DNA of 64,000 bases from Phymatolithon calcareum (taxonomy: Eukaryota > Rhodophyta > Florideophyceae > Hapalidiales), in NCBI GenBank assembly GCA_977006965.1, contig CDRMUB010000003.1:42001-106000 (forward strand). The letters run 5' to 3'. Under the pieces are notes generated by a model. That model made no database searches and was not told where the DNA came from. It worked only from the letters and a program-made list of their open reading frames with translations. This document shows, in pieces, positions 49,490 to 63,300 of the stretch. The translations under genes and the position numbers were made by a program. Positions within the stretch are counted from its first letter, which is position 1. Each line of letters starts with the position of its first letter.

Positions 49490-49777
49490 AGAGTTTGAAA
49501 TTTTGGTCAAGGTAGTCACCTCGCTGGCGAAGAAGACGCGGGACACCGACATGACGGGGATGACGTTGTAACATGTTTTAGAGGTTGGGGAAGGTGTTGG
49601 GAGAGTATGTGGACTGGTCTGAGTCGATTTGAGAGCGTTTGAAATTTTGGTCAAGGTAGTCACCTCGCTGGCGAAGAAGACGCGGGACACCGACATGACG
49701 GAGATGAGTCCAAAAGACGTTTTTGATGTTGGGGAAGGTGTTGGGAGAGTATGTGGACTGGTCTGAGTCGATTTGAG

Positions 49778-50442
49778 AGCGTTTGAAATTTTGGTCAAGG
49801 TAGTCTCCCTCTCGGGAGGGAGGACGCGGGACACAAACATGACGATGATGACCGGAAAACATGTGGAGTAGGATGGTAAAGATGATGGGACAGTGGTTAT
49901 GGCGTTTGGTTGCGAGTGGAAGACGCTGAGGAGGTTTGTTACTTCTGGGTCCGCGTTTCCAGCCTGTTTTCGCAGGTTGTTACTTCTGGGTCCGCGCACA
50001 GAGGCCATTTGGAGGGGGTGCCCTGTAGAGGCCAAAAACGCGGACCCAGAAGTAACAGTTTTAAATGGTCAAAATAGGATTTTGTCGATTGTTTGAGTAA
50101 GTGGCACATTTGGACCCAGAAGTCACGAAAGAATATACCTAGGATATACAAGAGTTTGACGGACTTGAAGGTGGAGGTGGAGTGGGAGTGAAAAAGGGAT
50201 ACGGTGGGACTATTCCGAAGTGAAATTCGACGCTGAGCCCGAATCTGGACTCAGAATGGGACGTGCAGTGAGAGATCATGGTGTATACAACAAATAAAGT
50301 GTCGTCAAGGTCGTCTATGACTCCACAATCCATGCACAAAGACGGCAGACGAAATGTACATGGCGAAGATAAGCTCTTAACAGGTTGTTAAGGGTGGAGA
50401 AGGTGTTGAGAGAGTATGTGGACTGGTCTGAGTCGATTTGAG
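49778..50442. repeat. Composite module 8 (665 bp), hybrid right end
   Basis: Carries GGTTGCGAGTGG, a third haplotype. It has GCAGTGAGAG for GCAGTAAGAG near 50270 and CTCTTAACAGG for CTCTGAACAGG near 50376. The single monomer that follows (50443-50586) is a B2 with CACTTCGC, not the A unit found after every other module, and it starts AGCGTTTG. The inverted-repeat element is at 49937-50057. Confidence 0.92.
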
Positions 50443-50586
50443 AGCGTTTGAAATTTTGGTCAAGGTAGTCACTTCGCTGGCGAAGAAGACGCGGGACACC
50501 GACATGACGGAGATGAGTTCAAAAGACGTTCTTGATGTTGGGGAAGGTGTTGGGAGAGTATGTGGACTGGTCTGAGTCGATTTGAG

Positions 50587-51251
50587 AGCGTTTGAAATTT
50601 TGGTCAAGGTAGTCTCCCTCTCGGGAGGGAGGACGCGGGACACAAACATGACGATGATGACCGGAAAACATGTGGAGTAGGATGGTAAAGATGATGGGAC
50701 AGTGGTTATGGCGTTTGGTTTCCAGTGGAAGACGCTGAGGAGGTTTGTTACTTCTGGGTCCGCGTTTCCAGCCTGTTTTCGCAGGTTGTTACTTCTGGGT
50801 CCGCGCACAGAGGCCATTTGGAGGGGGTGCCCTGTAGAGGCCAAAAACGCGGACCCAGAAGTAACAGTTTTAAATGGTCAAAATAGGATTTTGTCGATTG
50901 TTTGAGTAAGTGGCACATTTGGACCCAGAAGTCACGAAAGAATATACCTAGGATATACAAGAGTTTGACGGACTTGAAGGTGGAGGTGGAGTGGGAGTGA
51001 AAAAGGGATACGGTGGGACTATTCCGAAGTGAAATTCGACGCTGAGCCCGAATCTGGACTCAGAATGGGACGTGCAGTAAGAGATCATGGTGTATACAAC
51101 AAATAAAGTGTCGTCAAGGTCGTCTATGACTCCACAATCCATGCACAAAGACGGCAGACGAAATGTACATGGCGAAGATAAGCTCTGAACAGGTTGTTAA
51201 GGGTGGAGAAGGTGTTGAGAGAGTATGTGGACTGGTCTGAGTCGATTTGAG
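50587..51251. repeat. Composite module 9 (665 bp)
   Basis: Returns to the GGTTTCCAGTGG haplotype. The inverted-repeat element is at 50746-50866. Three full monomers follow (51252-51683) in the order A, B3, B2, as after module 5. Confidence 0.93.
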
Positions 51252-51683
51252 AGAGTTTGAAATTTTGGTCAAGGTAGTCACCTCGCTGGCGAAGAAGACG
51301 CGGGACACCGACATGACGGGGATGACGTTGTAACATGTTTTAGAGGTTGGGGAAGGTGTTGGGAGAGTATGTGGACTGGTCTGAGTCGATTTGAGAGCGT
51401 TTGAAATTTTGGTCAAGGTAGTCACCTCGCTGGCGAAGAAGACGCGGGACACCGACATGACGGAGATGAGTCCAAAAGACGTTTTTGATGTTGGGGAAGG
51501 TGTTGGGAGAGTATGTGGACTGGTCTGAGTCGATTTGAGAGCGTTTGAAATTTTGGTCAAGGTAGTCACCTCGCTGGCGAAGAAGACGCGGGACACCGAC
51601 ATGACGGAGATGAGTTCAAAAGACGTTCTTGATGTTGGGGAAGGTGTTGGGAGAGTATGTGGACTGGTCTGAGTCGATTTGAG

Positions 51684-52348
51684 AGCGTTTGAAATTTTGG
51701 TCAAGGTAGTCTCCCTCTCGGGAGGGAGGACGCGGGACACAAACATGACGATGATGACCGGAAAACATGTGGAGTAGGATGGTAAAGATGATGGGACAGT
51801 GGTTATGGCGTTTGGTTGCGAGTGGAAGACGCTGAGGAGGTTTGTTACTTCTGGGTCCGCGTTTCCAGCCTGTTTTCGCAGGTTGTTACTTCTGGGTCCG
51901 CGCACAGAGGCCATTTGGAGGGGGTGCCCTGTAGAGGCCAAAAACGCGGACCCAGAAGTAACAGTTTTAAATGGTCAAAATAGGATTTTGTCGATTGTTT
52001 GAGTAAGTGGCACATTTGGACCCAGAAGTCACGAAAGAATATACCTAGGATATACAAGAGTTTGACGGACTTGAAGGTGGAGGTGGAGTGGGAGTGAAAA
52101 AGGGATACGGTGGGACTATTCCGAAGTGAAATTCGACGCTGAGCCCGAATCTGGACTCAGAATGGGACGTGCAGTAAGAGATCATGGTGTATACAACAAA
52201 TAAAGTGTCGTCAAGGTCGTCTATGACTCCACAATCCATGCACAAAGACGGCAGACGAAATGTACATGGCGAAGATAAGCTCTGAACAGGTTGTTAAGGG
52301 TGGAGAAGGTGTTGAGAGAGTATGTGGACTGGTCTGAGTCGATTTGAG
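51684..52348. repeat. Composite module 10 (665 bp)
   Basis: GGTTGCGAGTGG haplotype, shared only with module 8. The inverted-repeat element is at 51843-51963. One A monomer follows (52349-52492), beginning the regular 809-bp spacing. Confidence 0.93.
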
Positions 52349-52492
52349 AGAGTTTGAAATTTTGGTCAAGGTAGTCACCTCGCTGGCGAAGAAGACGCGG
52401 GACACCGACATGACGGGGATGACGTTGTAACATGTTTTAGAGGTTGGGGAAGGTGTTGGGAGAGTATGTGGACTGGTCTGAGTCGATTTGAG

Positions 52493-55400
52493 AGCGTTTG
52501 AAATTTTGGTCAAGGTAGTCTCCCTCTCGGGAGGGAGGACGCGGGACACAAACATGACGATGATGACCGGAAAACATGTGGAGTAGGATGGTAAAGATGA
52601 TGGGACAGTGGTTATGGCGTTTGGTTGCCAGTGGAAGACGCTGAGGAGGTTTGTTACTTCTGGGTCCGCGTTTCCAGCCTGTTTTCGCAGGTTGTTACTT
52701 CTGGGTCCGCGCACAGAGGCCATTTGGAGGGGGTGCCCTGTAGAGGCCAAAAACGCGGACCCAGAAGTAACAGTTTTAAATGGTCAAAATAGGATTTTGT
52801 CGATTGTTTGAGTAAGTGGCACATTTGGACCCAGAAGTCACGAAAGAATATACCTAGGATATACAAGAGTTTGACGGACTTGAAGGTGGAGGTGGAGTGG
52901 GAGTGAAAAAGGGATACGGTGGGACTATTCCGAAGTGAAATTCGACGCTGAGCCCGAATCTGGACTCAGAATGGGACGTGCAGTAAGAGATCATGGTGTA
53001 TACAACAAATAAAGTGTCGTCAAGGTCGTCTATGACTCCACAATCCATGCACAAAGACGGCAGACGAAATGTACATGGCGAAGATAAGCTCTGAACAGGT
53101 TGTTAAGGGTGGAGAAGGTGTTGAGAGAGTATGTGGACTGGTCTGAGTCGATTTGAGAGAGTTTGAAATTTTGGTCAAGGTAGTCACCTCGCTGGCGAAG
53201 AAGACGCGGGACACCGACATGACGGGGATGACGTTGTAACATGTTTTAGAGGTTGGGGAAGGTGTTGGGAGAGTATGTGGACTGGTCTGAGTCGATTTGA
53301 GAGCGTTTGAAATTTTGGTCAAGGTAGTCTCCCTCTCGGGAGGGAGGACGCGGGACACAAACATGACGATGATGACCGGAAAACATGTGGAGTAGGATGG
53401 TAAAGATGATGGGACAGTGGTTATGGCGTTTGGTTGCCAGTGGAAGACGCTGAGGAGGTTTGTTACTTCTGGGTCCGCGTTTCCAGCCTGTTTTCGCAGG
53501 TTGTTACTTCTGGGTCCGCGCACAGAGGCCATTTGGAGGGGGTGCCCTGTAGAGGCCAAAAACGCGGACCCAGAAGTAACAGTTTTAAATGGTCAAAATA
53601 GGATTTTGTCGATTGTTTGAGTAAGTGGCACATTTGGACCCAGAAGTCACGAAAGAATATACCTAGGATATACAAGAGTTTGACGGACTTGAAGGTGGAG
53701 GTGGAGTGGGAGTGAAAAAGGGATACGGTGGGACTATTCCGAAGTGAAATTCGACGCTGAGCCCGAATCTGGACTCAGAATGGGACGTGCAGTAAGAGAT
53801 CATGGTGTATACAACAAATAAAGTGTCGTCAAGGTCGTCTATGACTCCACAATCCATGCACAAAGACGGCAGACGAAATGTACATGGCGAAGATAAGCTC
53901 TGAACAGGTTGTTAAGGGTGGAGAAGGTGTTGAGAGAGTATGTGGACTGGTCTGAGTCGATTTGAGAGAGTTTGAAATTTTGGTCAAGGTAGTCACCTCG
54001 CTGGCGAAGAAGACGCGGGACACCGACATGACGGGGATGACGTTGTAACATGTTTTAGAGGTTGGGGAAGGTGTTGGGAGAGTATGTGGACTGGTCTGAG
54101 TCGATTTGAGAGCGTTTGAAATTTTGGTCAAGGTAGTCTCCCTCTCGGGAGGGAGGACGCGGGACACAAACATGACGATGATGACCGGAAAACATGTGGA
54201 GTAGGATGGTAAAGATGATGGGACAGTGGTTATGGCGTTTGGTTGCCAGTGGAAGACGCTGAGGAGGTTTGTTACTTCTGGGTCCGCGTTTCCAGCCTGT
54301 TTTCGCAGGTTGTTACTTCTGGGTCCGCGCACAGAGGCCATTTGGAGGGGGTGCCCTGTAGAGGCCAAAAACGCGGACCCAGAAGTAACAGTTTTAAATG
54401 GTCAAAATAGGATTTTGTCGATTGTTTGAGTAAGTGGCACATTTGGACCCAGAAGTCACGAAAGAATATACCTAGGATATACAAGAGTTTGACGGACTTG
54501 AAGGTGGAGGTGGAGTGGGAGTGAAAAAGGGATACGGTGGGACTATTCCGAAGTGAAATTCGACGCTGAGCCCGAATCTGGACTCAGAATGGGACGTGCA
54601 GTAAGAGATCATGGTGTATACAACAAATAAAGTGTCGTCAAGGTCGTCTATGACTCCACAATCCATGCACAAAGACGGCAGACGAAATGTACATGGCGAA
54701 GATAAGCTCTGAACAGGTTGTTAAGGGTGGAGAAGGTGTTGAGAGAGTATGTGGACTGGTCTGAGTCGATTTGAGAGAGTTTGAAATTTTGGTCAAGGTA
54801 GTCACCTCGCTGGCGAAGAAGACGCGGGACACCGACATGACGGGGATGACGTTGTAACATGTTTTAGAGGTTGGGGAAGGTGTTGGGAGAGTATGTGGAC
54901 TGGTCTGAGTCGATTTGAGAGCGTTTGAAATTTTGGTCAAGGTAGTCTCCCTCTCGGGAGGGAGGACGCGGGACACAAACATGACGATGATGACCGGAAA
55001 ACATGTGGAGTAGGATGGTAAAGATGATGGGACAGTGGTTATGGCGTTTGGTTGCCAGTGGAAGACGCTGAGGAGGTTTGTTACTTCTGGGTCCGCGTTT
55101 CCAGCCTGTTTTCGCAGGTTGTTACTTCTGGGTCCGCGCACAGAGGCCATTTGGAGGGGGTGCCCTGTAGAGGCCAAAAACGCGGACCCAGAAGTAACAG
55201 TTTTAAATGGTCAAAATAGGATTTTGTCGATTGTTTGAGTAAGTGGCACATTTGGACCCAGAAGTCACGAAAGAATATACCTAGGATATACAAGAGTTTG
55301 ACGGACTTGAAGGTGGAGGTGGAGTGGGAGTGAAAAAGGGATACGGTGGGACTATTCCGAAGTGAAATTCGACGCTGAGCCCGAATCTGGACTCAGAATG

Positions 55401-57346
55401 GGACGTGCAGTAAGAGATCATGGTGTATACAACAAATAAAGTGTCGTCAAGGTCGTCTATGACTCCACAATCCATGCACAAAGACGGCAGACGAAATGTA
55501 CATGGCGAAGATAAGCTCTGAACAGGTTGTTAAGGGTGGAGAAGGTGTTGAGAGAGTATGTGGACTGGTCTGAGTCGATTTGAGAGAGTTTGAAATTTTG
55601 GTCAAGGTAGTCACCTCGCTGGCGAAGAAGACGCGGGACACCGACATGACGGGGATGACGTTGTAACATGTTTTAGAGGTTGGGGAAGGTGTTGGGAGAG
55701 TATGTGGACTGGTCTGAGTCGATTTGAGAGCGTTTGAAATTTTGGTCAAGGTAGTCTCCCTCTCGGGAGGGAGGACGCGGGACACAAACATGACGATGAT
55801 GACCGGAAAACATGTGGAGTAGGATGGTAAAGATGATGGGACAGTGGTTATGGCGTTTGGTTGCCAGTGGAAGACGCTGAGGAGGTTTGTTACTTCTGGG
55901 TCCGCGTTTCCAGCCTGTTTTCGCAGGTTGTTACTTCTGGGTCCGCGCACAGAGGCCATTTGGAGGGGGTGCCCTGTAGAGGCCAAAAACGCGGACCCAG
56001 AAGTAACAGTTTTAAATGGTCAAAATAGGATTTTGTCGATTGTTTGAGTAAGTGGCACATTTGGACCCAGAAGTCACGAAAGAATATACCTAGGATATAC
56101 AAGAGTTTGACGGACTTGAAGGTGGAGGTGGAGTGGGAGTGAAAAAGGGATACGGTGGGACTATTCCGAAGTGAAATTCGACGCTGAGCCCGAATCTGGA
56201 CTCAGAATGGGACGTGCAGTAAGAGATCATGGTGTATACAACAAATAAAGTGTCGTCAAGGTCGTCTATGACTCCACAATCCATGCACAAAGACGGCAGA
56301 CGAAATGTACATGGCGAAGATAAGCTCTGAACAGGTTGTTAAGGGTGGAGAAGGTGTTGAGAGAGTATGTGGACTGGTCTGAGTCGATTTGAGAGAGTTT
56401 GAAATTTTGGTCAAGGTAGTCACCTCGCTGGCGAAGAAGACGCGGGACACCGACATGACGGGGATGACGTTGTAACATGTTTTAGAGGTTGGGGAAGGTG
56501 TTGGGAGAGTATGTGGACTGGTCTGAGTCGATTTGAGAGCGTTTGAAATTTTGGTCAAGGTAGTCTCCCTCTCGGGAGGGAGGACGCGGGACACAAACAT
56601 GACGATGATGACCGGAAAACATGTGGAGTAGGATGGTAAAGATGATGGGACAGTGGTTATGGCGTTTGGTTGCCAGTGGAAGACGCTGAGGAGGTTTGTT
56701 ACTTCTGGGTCCGCGTTTCCAGCCTGTTTTCGCAGGTTGTTACTTCTGGGTCCGCGCACAGAGGCCATTTGGAGGGGGTGCCCTGTAGAGGCCAAAAACG
56801 CGGACCCAGAAGTAACAGTTTTAAATGGTCAAAATAGGATTTTGTCGATTGTTTGAGTAAGTGGCACATTTGGACCCAGAAGTCACGAAAGAATATACCT
56901 AGGATATACAAGAGTTTGACGGACTTGAAGGTGGAGGTGGAGTGGGAGTGAAAAAGGGATACGGTGGGACTATTCCGAAGTGAAATTCGACGCTGAGCCC
57001 GAATCTGGACTCAGAATGGGACGTGCAGTAAGAGATCATGGTGTATACAACAAATAAAGTGTCGTCAAGGTCGTCTATGACTCCACAATCCATGCACAAA
57101 GACGGCAGACGAAATGTACATGGCGAAGATAAGCTCTGAACAGGTTGTTAAGGGTGGAGAAGGTGTTGAGAGAGTATGTGGACTGGTCTGAGTCGATTTG
57201 AGAGAGTTTGAAATTTTGGTCAAGGTAGTCACCTCGCTGGCGAAGAAGACGCGGGACACCGACATGACGGGGATGACGTTGTAACATGTTTTAGAGGTTG
57301 GGGAAGGTGTTGGGAGAGTATGTGGACTGGTCTGAGTCGATTTGAG
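52493..57346. repeat. Homogeneous 809-bp array, six copies
   Basis: Modules begin at 52493, 53302, 54111, 54920, 55729 and 56538, each followed by one A monomer starting AGAGTTTG. Spacing is exactly 809 bp throughout and I saw no difference between copies. All carry GGTTGCCAGTGG. The 121-bp elements lie at 52652-52772, 53461-53581, 54270-54390, 55079-55199, 55888-56008 and 56697-56817. Such uniformity is what recent amplification or strong conversion gives; collapse and re-expansion by an assembler could also give it. Confidence 0.94.
52652..52772. mobile_element. MITE-like 121-bp element, representative copy in the 809-bp array
   Basis: Left inverted repeat 52652-52673, right inverted repeat 52751-52772, perfect over 22 bp. 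An internal direct copy of 19 bp starts at 52693, and a further inverted half-copy with one mismatch lies outside at 52827-52841. Inside, CCTG and CAGG can pair around TTTTCG, and AGAGGCCA occurs twice. All 25 copies in the window occupy the same site, so they are copies of one insertion, not separate events. Confidence 0.7.
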
Positions 57347-60300
57347 AGCGTTTGAAATTTTGGTCAAGGTAGTCTCCTCTCGGGAGGGAGGACGCGGGAC
57401 ACAAACATGACGATGATGACCGGAAACATGTGAGTAGGATGGTAAAGATGATGGGACAGTGGTTATGGCGTTTGGTTGCCAGTGGAAGACGCTGAGGAGG
57501 TTTGTTACTTCTGGGTCCGCGTTTCCAGCCTGTTTTCGCAGGTTGTTACTTCTGGGTCCGCGCACAGAGGCCATTTGGAGGGGGTGCCCTGTAGAGGCCA
57601 AAAACGCGGACCCAGAAGTAACAGTTTTAAATGGTCCAAATAGGATTTTGTCGATTGTTTGAGTAAGTGGCACATTTGGACCCAGAAGTCACGAAAGAAT
57701 ATACCTAGGATATACAAGAGTTTGACGGACTTGAAGGTGGAGGTGGAGTGGAGTGAAAAAGGGATACGGTGGGACTATTCCGAAGTGAAATTCGACGCTG
57801 AGCCCGAATCTGGACTCAGAATGGGACGTGCAGTAAGAGATCATGGTGTATACAACAAATAAAGTGTCGTCAAGGTCGTCTATGACTCCACAATCCATGC
57901 ACAAAGACGGCAGACGAAATGTACATGGCGAAGATAAGCTCTGAACAGGTTGTTAAGGGTGGAGAAGGTGTTGAGAGAGTATGTGGACTGGTCTGAGTCG
58001 ATTTGAGAGAGTTTGAAATTTTGGTCAAGGTAGTCACCTCGCTGGCGAAGAGACGCGGGACACCGACATGACGGGGATGACGTTGTAACATGTTTTAGAG
58101 GTTGGGGAAGGTGTTGGGAGAGTATGTGGACTGGTCTGAGTCGATTTGAGAGCGTTTGAAATTTTGGTCAAGGTAGTCTCCCTCTCGGGAGGGAGGACGC
58201 GGGACACAAACATGACGATGATGACGGAAAACATGTGGAGTAGGATGGTAAAGATGATGGGACAGTGGTTATGGCGTTTGGTTGCCAGTGGAAGACGCTG
58301 AGGAGGTTTGTTACTTCTGGGTCCGCGTTTCCAGCCTGTTTTCGCAGGTTGTTACTTCTGGGTCCGCGCACAGAGGCCATTTGGAGGGGGTGCCCTGTAG
58401 AGGCCAAAAACGCGGACCCAGAAGTAACAGTTTTAAATGGTCAAAATAGGATTTTGTCGATTGTTTGAGTAAGTGGCACATTTGGACCCAGAAGTCACGA
58501 AAGAATATACCTAGGATATACAAGAGTTTGACGGACTTGAAGGTGGAGGTGGAGTGGGAGTGAAAAAGGGATACGGTGGGACTATTCGAAGTGAAATTCG
58601 ACGCTGAGCCCGAATCTGGACTCAGAAATGGGACGTGCAGTAAGAGATCATGGTGTATACAACAAATAAAGTGTCGTCAAGGTCGTCTATGACTCCACAA
58701 TCCATGCACAAAGACGGCAGACGAAATGTACATGGCGAAGATAAGCTCTGAACAGGTTGTTAAGGGTGGAGAAGGTGTTGAGAGAGTATGTGGACTGGTC
58801 TGAGTCGATTTGAGAGAGTTTGAAAATTTTGGTCAAGGTAGTCACCTCGCTGGCGAAGAAGACGCGGGACACCGACATGACGGGGATGACGTTGTAACAT
58901 GTTTTAGAGGTTGGGGAAGGTGTTGGGAGAGTATGTGACTGGTCTGAGTCGATTTGAGAGCGTTTGAAATTTTGGTCAAGGTAGTCTCCCTCTCGGGAGG
59001 GAGGACGCGGGACACAAACATGACGATGATGACCGGAAAACATGTGGAGTAGGATGGTAAAGATGATGGGACAGTGGTTATGGCGTTTGGTTGCCAGTGG
59101 AAGACGCTGAGGAGGTTTGTTACTTCTGGGTCCGCGTTTCCAGCCTGTTTCCGCAGGTTGTTACTTCTGGGTCCGCGCACAGAGGCCATTTGGAGGGGGT
59201 GCCCTGTAGAGGCCAAAAACGCGGACCCAGAAGTAACAGTTTTAAATGGTCAAAATAGGATTTTGTCGATTGTTTGAGTAAGTGGCACATTTGGACCCAG
59301 AAGTCACGAAAGAATATACCTAGGATATACAAGAGTTTGACGGACTTGAAGGTGGAGGTGGAGTGGGAGTGAAAAAGGGATACGGTGGGACTATTCCGAA
59401 GTGAAATTCGACGCTGAGCCCGAATCTGGACTCAGAATGGGGACGTGCAGTAAGAGATCATGGTGTATACAACAAATAAAGTGTCGTCAAGGTCGTCTAT
59501 GACTCCACAATCCATGCACAAAGACGGCAGACGAAATGTACATGGCGAAGATAAGCTCTGAACAGGTTGTTAAGGGTGGAGAAGGTGTTGAGAGAGTATG
59601 TGGACTGGTCTGAGTCGATTTGAGAGAGTTTGAAATTTTGGTCAAGGTAGTCACCTCGCTGGCGAAGAAGACGCGGGACACCGACATGACGGGGATGACG
59701 TTGTAACATGTTTTAGAGGTTGGGAAGGTGTTGGGAGAGTATGTGGACTGGTCTGAGTCGATTTGAGAGCGTTTGAAATTTTGGTCAAGGTAGTCTCCCT
59801 CTCGGGAGGGAGGACGCGGGACACAAACATGACGATGATGACCGGAAAACATGTGGAGTAGGATGGTAAAGATGATGGGACAGTGGTTATGGCGTTTGGT
59901 TGCCAGTGGAAGACGCTGAGGAGGTTTGTTACTTCTGGGTCCGCGTTTCCAGCCTGTTTTCGCAGGTTGTTACTTCTGGTCCGCGCACAGAGGCATTTGG
60001 AGGGGGTGCCCTGTAGAGGCCAAAAAACGCGGACCAGAAGTAACAGTTTTAAATGGTCAAAATAGGATTTTGTCGATTGTTTGAGTAAGTGGCACATTTG
60101 GACCCAGAAGTCACGAAAGAATATACCTAGGATATACAAGAGTTTGACGGACTTGAAGGTGGAGGTGGAGTGGGAGTGAAAAAGGGATACGGTGGGACTA
60201 TTCCGAAGTGAAATTCGACGCTGAGCCCGAATCTGGACTCAGAATGGGACGTGCAGTAAGAGATCATGGTGGTATACAACAAATAAAGTGTCGTCAAGGT

Positions 60301-63300
60301 CGTCTATGACTCCACAATCCATGCACAAAGACGGCAGACGAAATGTACATGGCGAAGATAAGCTCTGAACAGGTTGTTAAGGGTGGAGAAGGTGTTGAGA
60401 GAGTATGTGGACTGGTCTGAGTCGATTTGAGAGAGTTTGAAATTTTGGTCAAGGTAGTCACCTCGCTGGCGAAGAAGACGCGGGACACCGACATGACGGG
60501 GATGACGTTGTAACATGTTTTAGAGGTTGGGGAAGGTGTTGGGAGAGTATGTGGACTGGTCTGAGTCGATTTGAGAGCGTTTGAAATTTTGGTCAAGGTA
60601 GTCTCCCTCTCGGGAGGAGGACGCGGGACACAAACATGACGATGATGACCGGAAAACATGTGGAGTAGGATGGTAAAGATGATGGGACAGTGGTTATGGC
60701 GTTTGGTTGCCAGTGGAAGACGCTGAGGAGGTTTGTTACTTCTGGGTCCGCGTTTCCAGCCTGTTTTCGCAGGTTGTTACTTCTGGGTCCGCGCACAGAG
60801 GCCATTTGGAGGGGGTGCCCTGTAGAGGCCAAAACGCGGACCCAGAAGTAACAGTTTTAAATGGTCAAAATAGGATTTTGTCGATTGTTTGAGTAAGTGG
60901 CACATTTGGACCCAGAAGTCACGAAAGAATATACCTAGGATATACAAGAGTTTGACGGACTTGAAGGTGGAGGTGGAGTGGGAGTGAAAAAGGGATACGG
61001 TGGGACTATTCCGAAGTGAAATTCGACGCTGAGCCCGAATCTGGACTCAGAATGGGACGTGCAGTAAGAGATCATGGTGTATACAACAAATAAAGTGTCG
61101 TCAAGGTCGTCTATGACTCCACAATCCATGCACAAAGACGGCAGACGAAATGTACATGGCGAAGATAAGCTCTGAACAGGTTGTTAAGGGTGGAGAAGGT
61201 GTTGAGAGAGTATGTGGACTGTCTGAGTCGATTTGAGAGAGTTTGAAATTTTGGTCAAGGTAGTCACCTCGCTGGCGAAGAAGACGCGGGGACACCGACA
61301 TGACGGGGATGACGTTGTAACATGTTTTAGAGGTTGGGGAAGGTGTTGGAGAGTATGTGGACTGGTCTGAGTCGATTTGAGAGCGTTTGAAATTTTGGTC
61401 AAGGTAGTCTCCCTCTCGGGAGGGAGGACGCGGGACACAAACATGACGATGATGACCGGAAAACATGTGGAGTAGGATGGTAAAGATGATGGGACAGTGG
61501 TTATGGCGTTTGGTTGCCAGTGGAAGACGCTGAGGAGGTTTGTTACTTCTGGGTCCGCGTTTCCAGCCTGTTTTCGCAGGTTGTTACTTCTGGGTCCGCG
61601 CACAGAGGCCATTTGGAGGGGGTGCCTGTAGAGGCCAAAACGCGGACCCAGAAGTAACAGTTTTAAATGGTCAAAATAGGATTTTGTCGATTGTTGAGTA
61701 AGTGGCACATTTGGACCCAGAAGTCACGAAAGAATATACCTAGGATATACAAGAGTTTGACGGACTTGAAGGTGGAGGTGGAGTGGGAGTGAAAAAGGGA
61801 TACGGTGGGACTATTCCGAAGTGAAATTCGACGCTGAGCCCGAATCTGGACTCAGAATGGGACGTGCAGTAAGAGATCATGGTGTATACAACAAATAAAG
61901 TGTCGTCAAGGTCGTCTATGACTCCACAATCCATGCACAAAGACGGCAGACGAAATGTACATGGCGAAGATAAGCTCTGAACAGGTTGTTAAGGGTGGAG
62001 AAGGTGTTGAGAGAGTATGTGGACTGGTCTGAGTCGATTTGAGAGAGTTTGAAATTTTGGTCAAGGTAGTCACCTCGCTGGCGAAGAAGACGCGGGACAC
62101 CGACATGACGGGGATGACGTTGTAACATGTTTTAGAGGTTGGGGAAGGTGTTGGGAGAGTATGTGGACTGGTCTGAGTCGATTTGAGAGCGTTGAAATTT
62201 TGGTCAAGGTAGTCTCCCTCTCGGGAGGGAGGACGCGGGACACAAACATGACGATGATGACCGGAAAACATGTGGAGTAGGATGGTAAAGATGATGGGAC
62301 AGTGGTTATGGCGTTTGGTTGCCAGTGGAAGACGCTGAGGAGGTTTGTTACTTCTGGGTCCGCGTTTCCAGCCTGTTTTCGCAGGTTGTTACTTCTGGGT
62401 CCGCGCACAGAGGCCATTTGGAGGGGGTGCCCTGTAGAGGCCAAAAACGCGGACCCAGAAGTAACAGTTTTAAATGGTCAAAATAGGATTTTGTCGATTG
62501 TTTGAGTAAGTGGCACATTTGGACCCAGAAGTCACGAAAGAATATACCTAGGATATACAAGAGTTTGACGGACTTGAAGGTGGAGGTGGAGTGGGAGTGA
62601 AAAAGGGATACGGTGGACTATTCCGAAGTGAAATTCGACGCTGAGCCCGAATCTGGACTCAGAATGGGACGTGCAGTAAGAGATCATGGTGTATACAACC
62701 AAATAAAGTGTCGTCAAGGTCGTCTATGACTCCACAATCCATGCACAAAGACGGCAGACGAAATGTACATGGCGAAGATAAGCTCTGAACAGGTTGTTAA
62801 GGGTGGAGAAGGTGTTGAGAGAGTATGTGGACTGGTCTGAGTCGATTTGAGAGAGTTTGAAATTTTGGTCAAGGTAGTCACCTCGCTGGCGAAGAAGACG
62901 CGGGACACCGACATGACGGGGATGACGTTGTAACATGTTTTAGAGGTTGGGGAAGGTGTTGGGAGAGTATGTGGACTGGTCTGAGTCGATTTGAGAGCGT
63001 TTGAAATTTTGGTCAAGGTAGTCTCCCTCTCGGGAGGGAGGACGCGGGACACAAACATGACGATGATGACCGGAAAACATGTGGAGTAGGATGGTAAAGA
63101 TGATGGGACAGTGGTTATGGCGTTTGGTTGCCAGTGGAAGACGCTGAGGAGGTTTGTTACTTCTGGGTCCGCGTTTCCAGCCTGTTTTCGCAGGTTGTTA
63201 CTTCTGGGTCCGCGCACAGAGGCCATTTGGAGGGGGTGCCCTGTAGAGGCCAAAAACGCGGACCCAGAAGTAACAGTTTTAAATGGTCAAAATAGGATTT

